This document shows positions 21,901 to 33,217 of a stretch of 64,000 nt of DNA, piece after piece; the first letter of the stretch is position 1; each line of letters starts with the position of its first letter. The translations under genes and the position numbers were made by a program. The notes below the pieces were generated by a model. It saw only the letters and a list, made by a program, of their open reading frames with translations, ran no database searches and had not been told where the DNA came from. Source of the stretch: Amphibalanus amphitrite (taxonomy: Eukaryota > Arthropoda > Thecostraca > Balanomorpha > Balanidae); assembly GCF_019059575.1 (NCBI RefSeq), contig NW_024881573.1:821001-885000 (forward strand), in the 5' to 3' direction.

Positions 21901-22797
21901 CCCTCGCCGGCACAGGCCATTTTGAGTCCTTCGACGGCACAAGGGGTGGTACGACGCCCCCTCGCGTTTGGTCCCTGATGGAGCTAGAGCTTCGCAGAAA
22001 AAAACGAGCGTGTTGCCCGTCACGAGACGAAGCCAATGATACCCAATTTCAAGGTCCTAGGTCATCGGTTGACCTTCCAGGTCAGGTCAATGACCCAAAA
22101 CTCGGGAATATCGGGACCTGTTTGAAAGTCGTAAATTGTGGCTGCTAAGGGGTTTTCTGGGGTGCTGATCACAAATATCGTGTTAGTTTTGATCACAGAT
22201 GATGTCGTTAAGCGTTTAGACCAGGTCGGGTCAGGTCAGGTCAGGTCAGGTCAGGTCAGGTCAACCGGTAGGGGTCGTGACGGGTATTCGTAGTACCTGT
22301 CATCCGCCTCTGACAGCTTCGTAACATGTTACGAAGGCACCAAAACTACTTCGTAAATGTTTAAATGGTTGCTAAATTCGAATTCAGCTCCAAAAACTAG
22401 CCTAGAAACATGTAAAACTCGAAAAAGTGAACCGAGGTCACCAAAGGTTAATGACCTGACCTGACCTTCAGGTGACCTTGACACCCACCCTAATGCATGG
22501 GAGCAACATCAAATCACATGTTTGAACGTTTGAAACCACGAAAAGCTTGCAAACGCGCGGTTAATGCGAGCCGACATACGCCGAATCTTGATTTCGGCCA
22601 AACATGGTCACGGAAAAGAGGTCACAGGTCAAAGGTCATTGAAGTCAGGGTCATAAAATTTGCAGGGTAGGTGTAAAATTGATCAATTCGAGGGTACTAA
22701 CAGTTTCGTCGCGATCGGCCGCTTTTTACGCGAGTTATTCGCGAAAAACCTTAGGGAGGGTTGCATCAACCCCCCCCCCCCCTGTGCCGGCGAGGGT
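21901..22797 (+). mobile_element. TTAA-type element, family A, nested in a family C remnant
   Basis: An 897-bp element with a perfect 16-bp inverted repeat, CCCTCGCCGGCACAGG. The right hairpin has stem GGGTTG/CAACCC. At about 22,226-22,264 it contains an uninterrupted run of GGTCA pentamers, longer than in other copies. The flanking sequence on both sides is family C (AGCGATTG... and ...CTCGAAATTGCG), so it inserted into a C element. Flanks have decayed to ATAA and TCAA. The inverted twin is at 25,633-26,529, same length. Confidence 0.8.
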
Positions 22798-23399
22798 CAA
22801 AATGTAAGTCTCGAAATTGCGATGTCTCTGACCAAAGGTAAGGACAATTTTTGCGACCCTTCCATTAGGTATAAGGAAATGGGAGAAAATCAGGGCATGT
22901 GCCTCTTTTTTATAGGTAGAAAAATGTCAAAGTTAACGAATTTAAACATCAGAAAACAATTAAAAATGACACACTTAATCGGAAAATTGCCACCCACGAC
23001 CCCTCGTTATGTCCTTGAGGTCATGTCAGGTCATGGTAGGCCTCCAGCAGTTTTTTCCAATAACTTCTGATAGAGACATTCGACATGCCTGAGCGATGAA
23101 AACACCTTACATAGATGATTTCAGTTTGACGATACAAATCGACTGATATGCAACATGACCTTTACCAGCCAGGTCATGACCTGGACCTGAGCTCAAAGTT
23201 CCCAAATGACGTTTGAATGTCAAATTATAGTTCATTCGACGCCAGGGCGTATTTTAACATGTTAACTGGGTCGGCAATTGCCGACCCAGTCACGAAGAAT
23301 GCCGACCCAGTGACAGCCGTTTGCCGACCCAGTTGCCGCCCCCTCTAGGATGCAGCACGCACATGCAGGCTAGGTGCCGTCATTCATAGTGAGGCTGCT

Positions 23400-24660
23400 A
23401 CGCTCCGAAATGATAATGCCGCCTCTTAAAGTGAAGCAGCCGTCTATAGAAAGTGATGATCCCACAACTCAATGTGACAGTGCCGCCCCTAAATCTGTTA
23501 GTAGTCCCACTCAATGTAATGGTGCCGCCCTTCTAAGCATCTGTGGAGCCCCTCAATGTGATGATACCGCCCCTCAAGAAGATGATGCCGCCCCTTTCAG
23601 TATCGGTGGCGCCCCTCAATGTGATGGTGCCGCCCTCAAAGTGCCGGTGGCGCCCCTGAATGTGATGGTGCTGCCCGCCAACGAGTCGATGGCGCCCCTC
23701 AAAATGATGCTGCCGCCCCTTAAAGTGTTGGCGCCGCCCCTTATAGTGTCAGTGACGCCCTTCGAAGTGTCAGAGGAACCCACCAATATAATGGTGCCGC
23801 CCCTCTAGATATCCACATAGCCCCTCATTGTGATGGTGCCGCTTCTCAAACCATCCGTGGCGCCCCTCAAAGTGATGGTGCCGCCCCTTACAGTGTCGGT
23901 GTTGTCTCCTCAAAAGTCAAGGTGCCGCCTCTCAAAGAAATGCTGGTGTCCCTCGATGTGTCGGGGGCGCTCCTCAATGTCATGTTGCCGCCCCTCAAAC
24001 CTTCCGTAATGCCCCTCCACGTCATGGTGCCGCCCCCCAATGTGCTCACGGCGCCCTTAAATGTGATAGTAACGCCGGTCAAAGTGCTCCTGGCAGTGTC
24101 GGTGGCGCCCCTTATAGTGTCGGTGGCGCCCCTTATAGTGTCGGTGGCGCCCCGAACAGTATTGGTGGTGCCCCTCAAAGTGATGATGTCACCTCAAACA
24201 AACGGTGGCGCCCTTCGAAGTATCGGAGTCCCTAAATATCATACCTAGTGCCGCCCATTAACGATCTGTAGCGCCCCTCCATATGATGGAGCCGCCCCTT
24301 AAAGTATCCGTGGCGGTCCTTAAAGTTACAGTGCCGCCCCTTACAATGTGGGTAGCGTCCTCAAAATATGTCCCCCCCCCCCCCCCGAGTAATGTTGGTG
24401 TCTCTTCTTTAAGTATCGGAGGCGCTCCTCATTGTCATTTTGCCCCACATCACTGCTCACATGGCGCCCTTCAATGTAATGGTGCCACCCCTCAACGCTC
24501 AAAGAGATAATTGCGCTCCTCACAGTGTCGGTGGTGCCCCTCAAAGTGGTTTAAGTGCCCTAAAAAAAATGGGGGCGCGCCTCAAAAATCAAAATGATGC
24601 TGTCGGCCCTTAGCATATCTGCAGCGCCCCCAAAATGATAGTGCCTTCCTTAAACCGGCG
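23400..24660. repeat. 21-bp minisatellite of the hAT element (inner copy)
   Basis: Units of about 21 bp combine a GCCGCCCCT or GCGCCCCT core with variable AAAGTGATG-type words. The same core occurs near the hAT ends (about 21,005-21,060). Because 21 is a multiple of three, several frames stay open and read as heptapeptide repeats (PPLKxMM-like on one strand, RGGTITL-like on the other). These are artefacts of the period rather than evidence of a gene. Confidence 0.8.
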
Positions 24661-25186
24661 CCGGGCTGAGTTTGTTTAACCCCCCCCCCCTCCCGACCCC
24701 TATAACTTGGCTACTTAGGCCACGTAGCGACACGCGGTAAGCGGTATTCGAAAGAGTGTCAAAAACTACTTGGGTTAGTTGGTTAACCGTGCTTTGGTTA
24801 GGTCAAGTCAAATGTCAAATATCAGGTGACCAGAGGTCATCTAAGGTGAAATGTGGGTGAAATGTTGTCTGTTTCAACATTTATTGACAAACTGGCGCAT
24901 AACTCGGGGAAGAATAGAACTACAGCACCGCGAAAAAGCGCATTCGATAGCTCTTCAACGTTCCTATGAAGTCCTCAGACTTGACCTACGTCAACGGCTT
25001 AACCTCCAGAGCACAACTTGTTCAACCCGTGCCAGGCCGGGGAGGGTCGGAGGGGACAGTGGACCCCCCCCCCCCCCCGCCCCTCTACTGAGCTGTTTTA
25101 ATGAAGAACCTTTTTACTGTAATAATTATTGACTCACGAAAGTTATGACATTGTTTTTTTCAGTGCTGTGCTCCTCTCGTCGAGAT
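24661..25186. other. Family C remnant between minisatellite and hAT junction
   Basis: It contains the C-run region at 24,680-24,700, TGACCT-rich sequence and the CGCGAAAAAGCGCATTCGATAG block typical of family C. A second C-run lies at 25,060-25,083. Its counterpart is 27,478-28,010 in the outer copy. Confidence 0.55.
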
Positions 25187-25632
25187 GCGTCGAATGAACT
25201 ATAATTTGACATTCAAACGTCATTTGGGAACTTTGAGCTCAGGTCCAGGTCATGACCTGGCTGGTAAAGGTCATGTTGCATATCAGTCGATTTGTATCGT
25301 CAAACTGAAATCATCTATGTAAGGTGTTTTCATCGCTCAGGCATGTCGAATGTCTCTATCAGAAGTTATTGGAAAAAACTGCTGGAGGCCTACCATGACC
25401 TGACATGACCTCAAGGACATAACGAGGGGTCGTGGGTGGCAATTTTCCGATTAAGTGTGTCATTTTTAATTGTTTTCTGATGTTTAAATTCGTTAACTTT
25501 GACATTTTTCTACCTATAAAAAAGAGGCACATGCCCTGATTTTCTCCCATTTCCTTATACCTAATGGAAGGGTCGCAAAAATTGTCCTTACCTTTGGTCA
25601 GAGACATCGCAATTTCGAGACTTACATTTTGA

Positions 25633-26529
25633 CCCTCGCCGGCACAGGGGGGGGGGGGGGTTGATGCAACCCTCCCTAAGGTTTTTCGCGAATAACTCGC
25701 GTAAAAAGCGGCCGATCGCGACGAAACTGTTAGTACCCTCGAATTGATCAATTTTACACCTACCCTGCAAATTTTATGACCCTGACTTCAATGACCTTTG
25801 ACCTGTGACCTCTTTTCCGTGACCATGTTTGGCCGAAATCAAGATTCGGCGTATGTCGGCTCGCATTAACCGCGCGTTTGCAAGCTTTTCGTGGTTTCAA
25901 ACGTTCAAACATGTGATTTGATGTTGCTCCCATGCATTAGGGTGGGTGTCAAGGTCACCTGAAGGTCAGGTCAGGTCATTAACCTTTGGTGACCTCGGTT
26001 CACTTTTTCGAGTTTTACATGTTTCTAGGCTAGTTTTTGGAGCTGAATTCGAATTTAGCAACCATTTAAACATTTACGAAGTAGTTTTGGTGCCTTCGTA
26101 ACATGTTACGAAGCTGTCAGAGGCGGATGACAGGTACTACGAATACCCGTCACGACCCCTACCGGTTGACCTGACCTGACCTGACCTGACCTGACCTGAC
26201 CCGACCTGGTCTAAACGCTTAACGACATCATCTGTGATCAAAACTAACACGATATTTGTGATCAGCACCCCAGAAAACCCCTTAGCAGCCACAATTTACG
26301 ACTTTCAAACAGGTCCCGATATTCCCGAGTTTTGGGTCATTGACCTGACCTGGAAGGTCAACCGATGACCTAGGACCTTGAAATTGGGTATCATTGGCTT
26401 CGTCTCGTGACGGGCAACACGCTCGTTTTTTTCTGCGAAGCTCTAGCTCCATCAGGGACCAAACGCGAGGGGGCGTCGTACCACCCCTTGTGCCGTCGAA
26501 GGACTCAAAATGGCCTGTGCCGGCGAGGG
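25633..26529 (-). mobile_element. TTAA-type element, family A, twin of 21,901-22,797
   Basis: Inverted twin carried by the inner hAT copy. It has the same 897-bp length, the same terminal repeat and the same long pentamer run (as TGACC, about 26,166-26,203). Confidence 0.8.
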
Positions 26530-26626
26530 TTATATATACAGTTACACACTGTTTGTCTTATCAATCGCTGAAATTATAAAGGGATCGTTCAGTCGGTATA
26601 TCTATGGTGAGCATTTGCCTGTTCTG

Positions 26627-26638
26627 TGGCTCAGTTGG
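26627..26638 (+). other. tRNA-like A box (twin)
   Basis: TGGCTCAGTTGG followed by TAGAGCACCGGACT, the duplicate of 21,792-21,803 in the inner hAT copy. No B box follows. Confidence 0.5.
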
Positions 26639-28019
26639 TAGAGCACCGGACTCCCCGCATTGTCTTCGCTTGCGTTTTGTCCGCCGGCCGAGCCGGAGAG
26701 AAAGTTACCGAGTGAAGGTCATTAAAATTTCAAAAACTCAATGACAATGTCACTGGGGTCACGAAAATGTTTGAGTAGGTAGGTATAACATTCGTTAACT
26801 TAGGGGGGGGGGGAGGGATGAACGTATCGTTGCAATACGCTGTTCATTACGCTAGTGACTAATAAATAAAAAATGTATGAGTTAATCCTTACTCCACCCG
26901 CTCTCCCTCTCCATAAAAAAGAGAGTTAATTGTGTTGCATTTTATTTATACCTATGCAGAAAAATAGAGGCGTCAAAGGATATGGCCGAATATCAGCAAC
27001 CCTTGCTGTGTAAGCAATGGAGTATGACAAGTGGGGGTAATGGCCCCGTCCAGCGCCCATAAAGTGGGCACTCTCCTGCGACCTGCCGACCACTGTTCTA
27101 GATAGAACCATAAAACGCCGTGAATATTTTAAGCTTGACGATACGAATCGACTGGTATGTAACATGTTTACCTGAGGTAAAATTTTAAAATTATTTTTTT
27201 GGAAGGTCAAATTATAGTTCATTAATCGCATTATGGTGAGAGAAATACTATATCCCGGAAAAATAAACGTAATACCGCTGAGCTTAGGTTGAATCTGGAA
27301 TCATTACTTAGGAAGAGTTATAAAAGAACCGTCGAACGTGTCTTTTTTGGTCATTAAATATCAGTAGGTATGCCGCCCCCTCAGATGCCAAGTGCCGCCC
27401 CTATGAGTACAAAATGCCGCCCCTAATTGTGATTGCCGACCCAGTGAAAATCCCTTAAAATACGCCCTGTTCGACGCATCTCGACGAGAGGAGCACAGCA
27501 CTGAAAAAAACAATGTCATAACTTTCGTGAGTCAATAATTATTACAGTAAAAAGGTTCTTCATTAAAACAGCTCAGTAGAGGGGCGGGGGGGGGGTCCAC
27601 TGTCCCCTCCGACCCTCCCCGGCCTGGCACGGGTTGAACAAGTTGTGCTCTGGAGGTTAAGCCGTTGACGTAGGTCAAGTCTGAGGACTTCATAGGAACG
27701 TTGAAGAGCTATCGAATGCGCTTTTTCGCGGTGCTGTAGTTCTATTCTTCCCCGAGTTATGCGCCAGTTTGTCAATAAATGTTGAAACAGACAACATTTC
27801 ACCCACATTTCACCTTAGATGACCTCTGGTCACCTGATATTTGACATTTGACTTGACCTAACCAAAGCACGGTTAACCAACTAACCCAAGTAGTTTTTGA
27901 CACTCTTTCGAATACCGCTTACCGCGTGTCGCTACGTGGCCTAAGTAGCCAAGTTATAGGGGTCGGGAGGGGGGGGGGGTTAAACAAACTCAGCCCGGCG
28001 CCGGTTTAAGGAAGGCACT

Positions 28020-29875
28020 ATCATTTTGGGGGCGCTGCAGATATGCTAAGGGCCGACAGCATCATTTTGATTTTTGAGGCGCGCCCCCATTTTTTTTAGG
28101 GCACTTAAACCACTTTGAGGGGCACCACCGACACTGTGAGGAGCGCAATTATCTCTTTGAGCGTTGAGGGGTGGCACCATTACATTGAAGGGCGCCATGT
28201 GAGCAGTGATGTGGGGCAAAATGACAATGAGGAGCGCCTCCGATACTTAAAGAAGAGACACCAACATTACTCGGGGGGGGGGGGGACATATTTTGAGGAC
28301 GCTACCCACATTGTAAGGGGCGGCACTGTAACTTTAAGGACCGCCACGGATACTTTAAGGGGCGGCTCCATCATATGGAGGGGCGCTACAGATCGTTAAT
28401 GGGCGGCACTAGGTATGATATTTAGGGACTCCGATACTTCGAAGGGCGCCACCGTTTGTTTGAGGTGACATCATCACTTTGAGGGGCACCACCAATACTG
28501 TTCGGGGCGCCACCGACACTATAAGGGGCGCCACCGACACTATAAGGGGCGCCACCGACACTGCCAGGAGCACTTTGACCGGCGTTACTATCACATTTAA
28601 GGGCGCCGTGAGCACATTGGGGGGCGGCACCATGACGTGGAGGGGCATTACGGAAGGTTTGAGGGGCGGCAACATGACATTGAGGAGCGCCCCCGACACA
28701 TCGAGGGACACCAGCATTTCTTTGAGAGGCGGCACCTTGACTTTTGAGGAGACAACACCGACACTGTAAGGGGCGGCACCATCACTTTGAGGGGCGCCAC
28801 GGATGGTTTGAGAAGCGGCACCATTATGTATATGGAGGGGCGCTACAGAAAGTTAGAGGGCGGCAAAATTGTATTGATGAGTTCCTCCAAAACTTTGAAG
28901 GGCGCCACTGACACTGTAAGGGGCGGCACCAGCACTTTTAGGGGCGGCAGCATCATTTTGAGGGGTGCCACCGACTCGTTGACAGGAGACACCATCACAT
29001 TTAGGGGCGCCACTGGCACTTTGAGGGAGGCACCATCACATTGAGGGGCGCCACCGATACTGAAAGGGGCGGCATCATCTTCTTGAGGGGCGGCATCATC
29101 TGCTTGAGGGGCGCCACCGATACTGAAAGGGGCGGCATCATCTTCTTGAGGGGCGGCATCATCTGCTTGAGGGGCAGCTCCATCACAATGAGGGGCTATG
29201 TGGATACCTAGAGGGGCGACACCATTATATTGGTGGGTTCCTCTGACACTTCGAAGAGCGTCACTGACACTATAAGGGGCGGCACTAACACTTTAAGGGG
29301 CGGCAGCATCATTTTGAGGGGCGCCACCAACTCGTTGGCGGGCAGCACCATCACATTCAGGGGCGGCATCATCTGCTTGAGGGGCGGCTCCATCACAATG
29401 AGGGGCTATGTGGATATCTAGAGGGGCGGCACCATTATATTGGTGGGTTCCTCTGACACTTCGAAGGGCGTCACTGACACTATAAGGGGCGGCGCCAACA
29501 CTTTAAGGGGCGGCAGCATCATTTTGAGGGGCGCCATCGACTCGTTGGCGGGCAGCACCATCACATTCAGGGGCGCCACCGGCACTTTGAGGGCGGCACC
29601 ATCACATTGAGGGGCGCCACCGATACTGAAAGGGGCGGCATCATCTTCTTGAGGGGCGGTATCATCACATTGAGGGGCTCCACAGATGCTTAGAAGGGCG
29701 GCACCATTACATTGAGTGGGACTACTAACAGATTTAGGGGCGGCACTGTCACATTGAGTTGTGGGATCATCACTTTCTATAGACGGCTGCTTCACTTTAA
29801 GAGGCGGCATTATCATTTCGGAGCGTAGCAGCCTCACTATGAATGACGGCACCTAGCCTGCATGTGCGTGCTGCA
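28020..29875. repeat. 21-bp minisatellite of the hAT element (outer copy, expanded)
   Basis: Complementary to 23,400-24,660 but longer. The B' segment is 2,506 bp against 1,944 bp for B. Extra material lies mainly in 28,780-29,420. A 63-bp three-unit block (cores GGGGCGCCACCGATACTG and GGGGCGGCATCATC) is repeated in tandem at about 29,041-29,175, and a larger segment repeats around 29,200-29,440. This is a clear array-length change between two otherwise near-identical copies. Confidence 0.8.
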
Positions 29876-30257
29876 TCCTAGAGGGGGCGGCAACTGGGTC
29901 GGCAAACGGCTGTCACTGGGTCGGCATTCTTCGTGACTGGGTCGGCAATTGCCGACCCAGTTAACATGTTAAAATACGCCCTGGCACAAACGGTGGCACA
30001 GATCCCTGAAAAGACAACTTACCGCTTGATTCGCATTAGCTTGAGAACGTTATGAAGGGAATTATGAAGTAAATCGCCGCAGCGCGCCAGTTACGTCTAC
30101 CAATCCCGGATTAGAGAAGCCGATCCGGATCGGCCAATCCCGGTGCGAATCCCGTTTCGGGAGGGATCGGTCATGGAAACGGCACTGCTGATCCGGATTC
30201 GTCGATCCGGATTCGCCGATCCGATCCTGTCCGTAGTGTCATGGAAACAGGGCTAGA

Positions 30258-32640
30258 GACTGAGAAGCTATTAAAACTTCAGCGTATGAAAGGGATGTTA
30301 TGGCTTATGCACATTGAAAAACATCAGATAATGCTTTTGAACCATCTCATTCACCAGCACACATCAATCCGGCTCCTGGCTTCTGTCAAGGAAACATTCC
30401 AAAATAATGCATTATTTTATTTCATTGACCACCTTGCAAAAGACATACAGCAAACACATCACCACCAAAAACAAAAATAGTCAACAGGTAGGTACCAGCT
30501 GATCTAGCCGTGCTGTGTGATGTGCCTTTGAAAAACTTGAGCAGTCAGGGTTGAGTAAACACCCCAAACTTAGCCATTCATGCATGAACAAGTGCAAATT
30601 CTGGTCGAGCATTTTAATAAAAATGAAACTAACAGCATTGTAGGTTACAATTATAAAAAAGACAATTACAAAAAACAGCAGAGCTTACTTTTCAAGGCAT
30701 AACCATTAATTTTATAACTGACATCCAAATTCGCATCTCCGAAGTTTAACCCACCTACCAGCCACCTGCACATTTCTGCGCACATGTGCTGCGCAGTGTG
30801 CACAGTCACTACACATTAAACAATTATGAGAATTAAAATAGTTTAAAACAATCAAGCAAGTCAGGACTGGTATGCAGATTCACAAGTTCTCTCAACATCT
30901 TCAATTACCACCAATCAAGAGCACCTTGTGATCTCAGTAACTCCGCAGATCCATCTCCTGTTTTCCATTTTCAGTTTTCAATTAAAATATAAGTTCCATC
31001 TGGAAGACACATGTTGCATCATTATGTTTAAACAATTATTTTGCTTGAACCACGGTATATAGAGAACTTGAACTTTTGATTTTTCATGTGAACTTCACTT
31101 CAAAAGTTGATTCAATTTTTAAAGTTGATATTTACGATCACGGCGCACCAAATCACAGATAACTTGAAAATAACCAAGCAAAAGCCACATTCTTCAGCAA
31201 ACTATGAGAGCTATCTGATCCATGCTGCGTTGAAATAATTGAAAATCGCCAAAATCAGTCAAAATATGACAATTAAATTAATATAAACTTCACAAAACTC
31301 TGATTTGTGAGGCAATGCGCAACAGAAATGCGAGGGAATATGGTAGTAATCTGGTAGCAATTATGAAGGATTTCCCCTGTCGCTGATGAAAAAACACTTG
31401 AAACAAATTTTTCAACGCAGAGGAAATCCTTCATTATGAGTTGCAGGGACCATTTGATTGGCCCATTTTAGATAAATATAGGCCGAATGTTTCGATTTCA
31501 ACTCCATTTATCGTAATGAGACGAATCCATTGGCTTAGTGGTACGTCTTTTGAACACATGTAGGCCTTAGATTTCTCCTTAGCCCGCCTGAAACACACCA
31601 TGCTTTGCATGCATTTCTATGGGTGAAGGAAAATTCATGCGCCGTGATGACGTCACGGTAAAGGAATTCTGAAGCTCGTGAACGGGGGCTGCAATTTGCC
31701 TGGTGCCTCCACAATTTAGCAAAACTAACTCATAATACTTACAGCCAGTTTTAACATGATCCCTGCATGACTCATGCATGCAAGATACACATGCATTCAA
31801 TATCAGCACAGTGCACACTGCACACACATCAGTTATGGATTCATTTACATTTTACAACATTACTATTATTTTCTTTTCCTTCAATATTGGCAGCATGACT
31901 TGCTGAGTTCAGTGGCACAATCTTATGACAGCATTCAGCAAGTTTGTTTGGGTTCGCAACCATGCAAACTTTGCACGTTTTGCTTAAAAAACAAGCCTTT
32001 ATACATTTCTTTCATGCTATTCAATTTCTTTTTTAAATTTATTCTATCTTGAGTTGAATTATCTTGAATTACTATCTTGAATTATTATATCTTGAAAATC
32101 TTGCCATTTTGGTCTTAGCAATGTCAATGCACCATGCCGCACAGCTCGAGTAAGTTCCACCCAAAAGTAGTAATGGTATCAGTAGCTGGCACCTTGCAAT
32201 GTCAAATGTAGATGAATATGTGAAAACAGTGACATATTTATTTAAAATCTTGAGTCCAATGAGCCTACCCTCTCTGCCTCTCCTTCCAGCATTTCTTCAA
32301 TCACCTTCGATTTTCGAAAATGACCTTCCATCATTATTTTCCACTTCCGTGCGAGGAATGAACTTGTAAGCTGACCACTAGTTAATGCGCTATCATCTTG
32401 CTGTTGGGTGCTGGTAGCAAAAAGATAATATAAAACGAAAAAACTAACACCACAACACCAAACACCCGTCTTGTTGGTTCCTTTTGGTCCTGCCTGGTGA
32501 CAAAGGCTCTTTCTTTACGCAATATCATCAGTATTCCTCTTCTAATCTTGAAGCCCAGATGCTTTACAAATTGGCCATGAATGATACTAAATTATTATAT
32601 CAACTGAGAAGCGCAAATCACGATAATTAGTAACAAATGA
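30258..32640. other. AT-rich segment, no gene recognised
   Basis: The longest frame (30,241-30,480, 79 codons) starts within the Harbinger-like end and has no recognised domain. The remainder is AT-rich with scattered short ORFs. It may be the interior of the original 16.65-kb element. Confidence 0.35.
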
Positions 32641-32902
32641 GGCCAATTATCCCCACACGACATCAAAAAAATAGACGGGGTCGCCTGTCTATTTTTTTGG
32701 GCTGTTTTTCTACATATGATGGCGCAGATAAACACTCCATTAATGCCGCATTTGCCGTTGGTGAAACTCGTTGGCTATTTTTCTGGCTGATATTTTTTCA
32801 CGCCGGCGGATATTTTTTCGCCTGGTTGGTGAAACTCGTCGGCTGGTTTTTGACAGAAAAATTGCGCCGGGCTGCTATTTTTCTGTTGGTAAAACTGGCC
32901 TC

Positions 32903-33217
32903 AGGACGGTAAATTGGACAGGAAAACATATTTTTAACTGTACCCGTCTGACCCGGTTCCACCACTGTAATATGGGCTACCAAAGGCACATAAGCAGGGC
33001 GTTCCACGGAGACCAATTGTTTCCACTCCAGCATAGGCAGCGGAACATACGCGCTGTCGAAGCATTTGGCTGGTCTCATGTCTCCCCTTGTAGGCAAGTC
33101 GGCGCACCACGTCAAAGATACAGCGGATTTCATTGAAAGCTTACGCGGTTTTACGGTGGATGACGATGAAATAATGGTATCTTTCGATGTGAAGTCGCTC
33201 TTCACCTCAGTTCCTAC
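32903..33217 (+). pseudogene. Penelope-like RT, fingers/palm start (broken)
   Basis: Continuation of the ORF cut at 16,248. Translation gives GKLDRKTY, YGLPKAHKQGVP, RRPIVSTP, then after a frame change LMSPLVGKSAHHVKDTADF and MVSFDVKSLFTSVPT. The last is RT motif A with its first catalytic Asp. Several in-frame stops are present near 32,930-33,030. It is cut at 33,217 by the hAT element and continues at 37,003. Confidence 0.8.

Larger units (their letters stand above)
23243..27469 (-). mobile_element. hAT-type element inserted into its own kind (inner copy)
   Basis: The inner 4,227-bp copy has the same CAGGGCGTATTTTAA termini as its host and a perfect 8-bp duplication TTCGACGC (23,235-23,242 and 27,470-27,477). 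It lies in the opposite orientation, so the region reads A-B-A'-B', where B-A' is the complement of the host's A-B'. Joining the host across the insertion restores the family C sequence TTCATTCGACGC followed by ATCTCGACGAG, as seen at about 12,370. Encoded peptides match without change between copies, so the event is recent. Confidence 0.9.
20960..29983 (+). mobile_element. hAT-type non-autonomous element (outer copy)
   Basis: Terminal inverted repeat CAGGGCGTATTTTAA at both ends and a perfect 8-bp duplication GCACAAAC (20,952-20,959 and 29,984-29,991) identify a hAT-type element. Its own sequence is 20,960-23,242 plus 27,478-29,983, about 4.8 kb. The remainder is an inverted second copy. In order it carries subterminal GGGGCGGC repeats, an AT-rich part, a tRNA-like A box, a TTAA family C remnant containing a family A element, and a large 21-bp minisatellite. 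No hAT transposase is visible, so it must have been moved in trans. Confidence 0.85.
20193..30254. mobile_element. PIF/Harbinger-like element, expanded by nested insertions
   Basis: The ends read AGCCCCGTTTCCATGACACT on the left and, as the complement on the right, AGCCCTGTTTCCATGACACT (19 of 20 match). They are flanked by AGA on both sides (20,190-20,192 and 30,255-30,257). Both subterminal regions are rich in GAATCCGGATT and CCGATCC words. A 3-bp duplication and GC-start ends fit PIF/Harbinger, but no transposase is present, so the class is tentative. The element proper is about 1 kb (20,193-20,951 plus 29,984-30,254). The rest is the hAT insertion. Confidence 0.65.
16249..32902. mobile_element. 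16.65-kb block with inverted ends, inserted in the Penelope-like element
   Basis: Both ends carry GAGGCCAGTTTTACCAA in inverted orientation. Behind it, on each side, is a run of diverged words resembling AAAAATATCAGCCG and GAGTTTCACCAAC (16,266-16,400 and 32,740-32,890). Translation of the flanks is colinear: the left ends VLKELEL and the right resumes DGKLDRKTY with only a residue or two missing. The block therefore interrupted one ORF. A convincing target duplication was not found (CTGAG against CTCAG at best), so the element class is open. Inside are a helicase pseudogene and a nest of DNA transposons. Confidence 0.6.

Noticed and set aside
23374..24248. Long ORFs of 108-144 codons on both strands in the hAT minisatellite
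   Set aside because: They result from a 21-bp period free of stops in several frames. The peptides are simple heptad repeats with no start context or codon bias.
26627..26700. Intact tRNA gene
   Set aside because: A box present, but no B box and no cloverleaf could be drawn.
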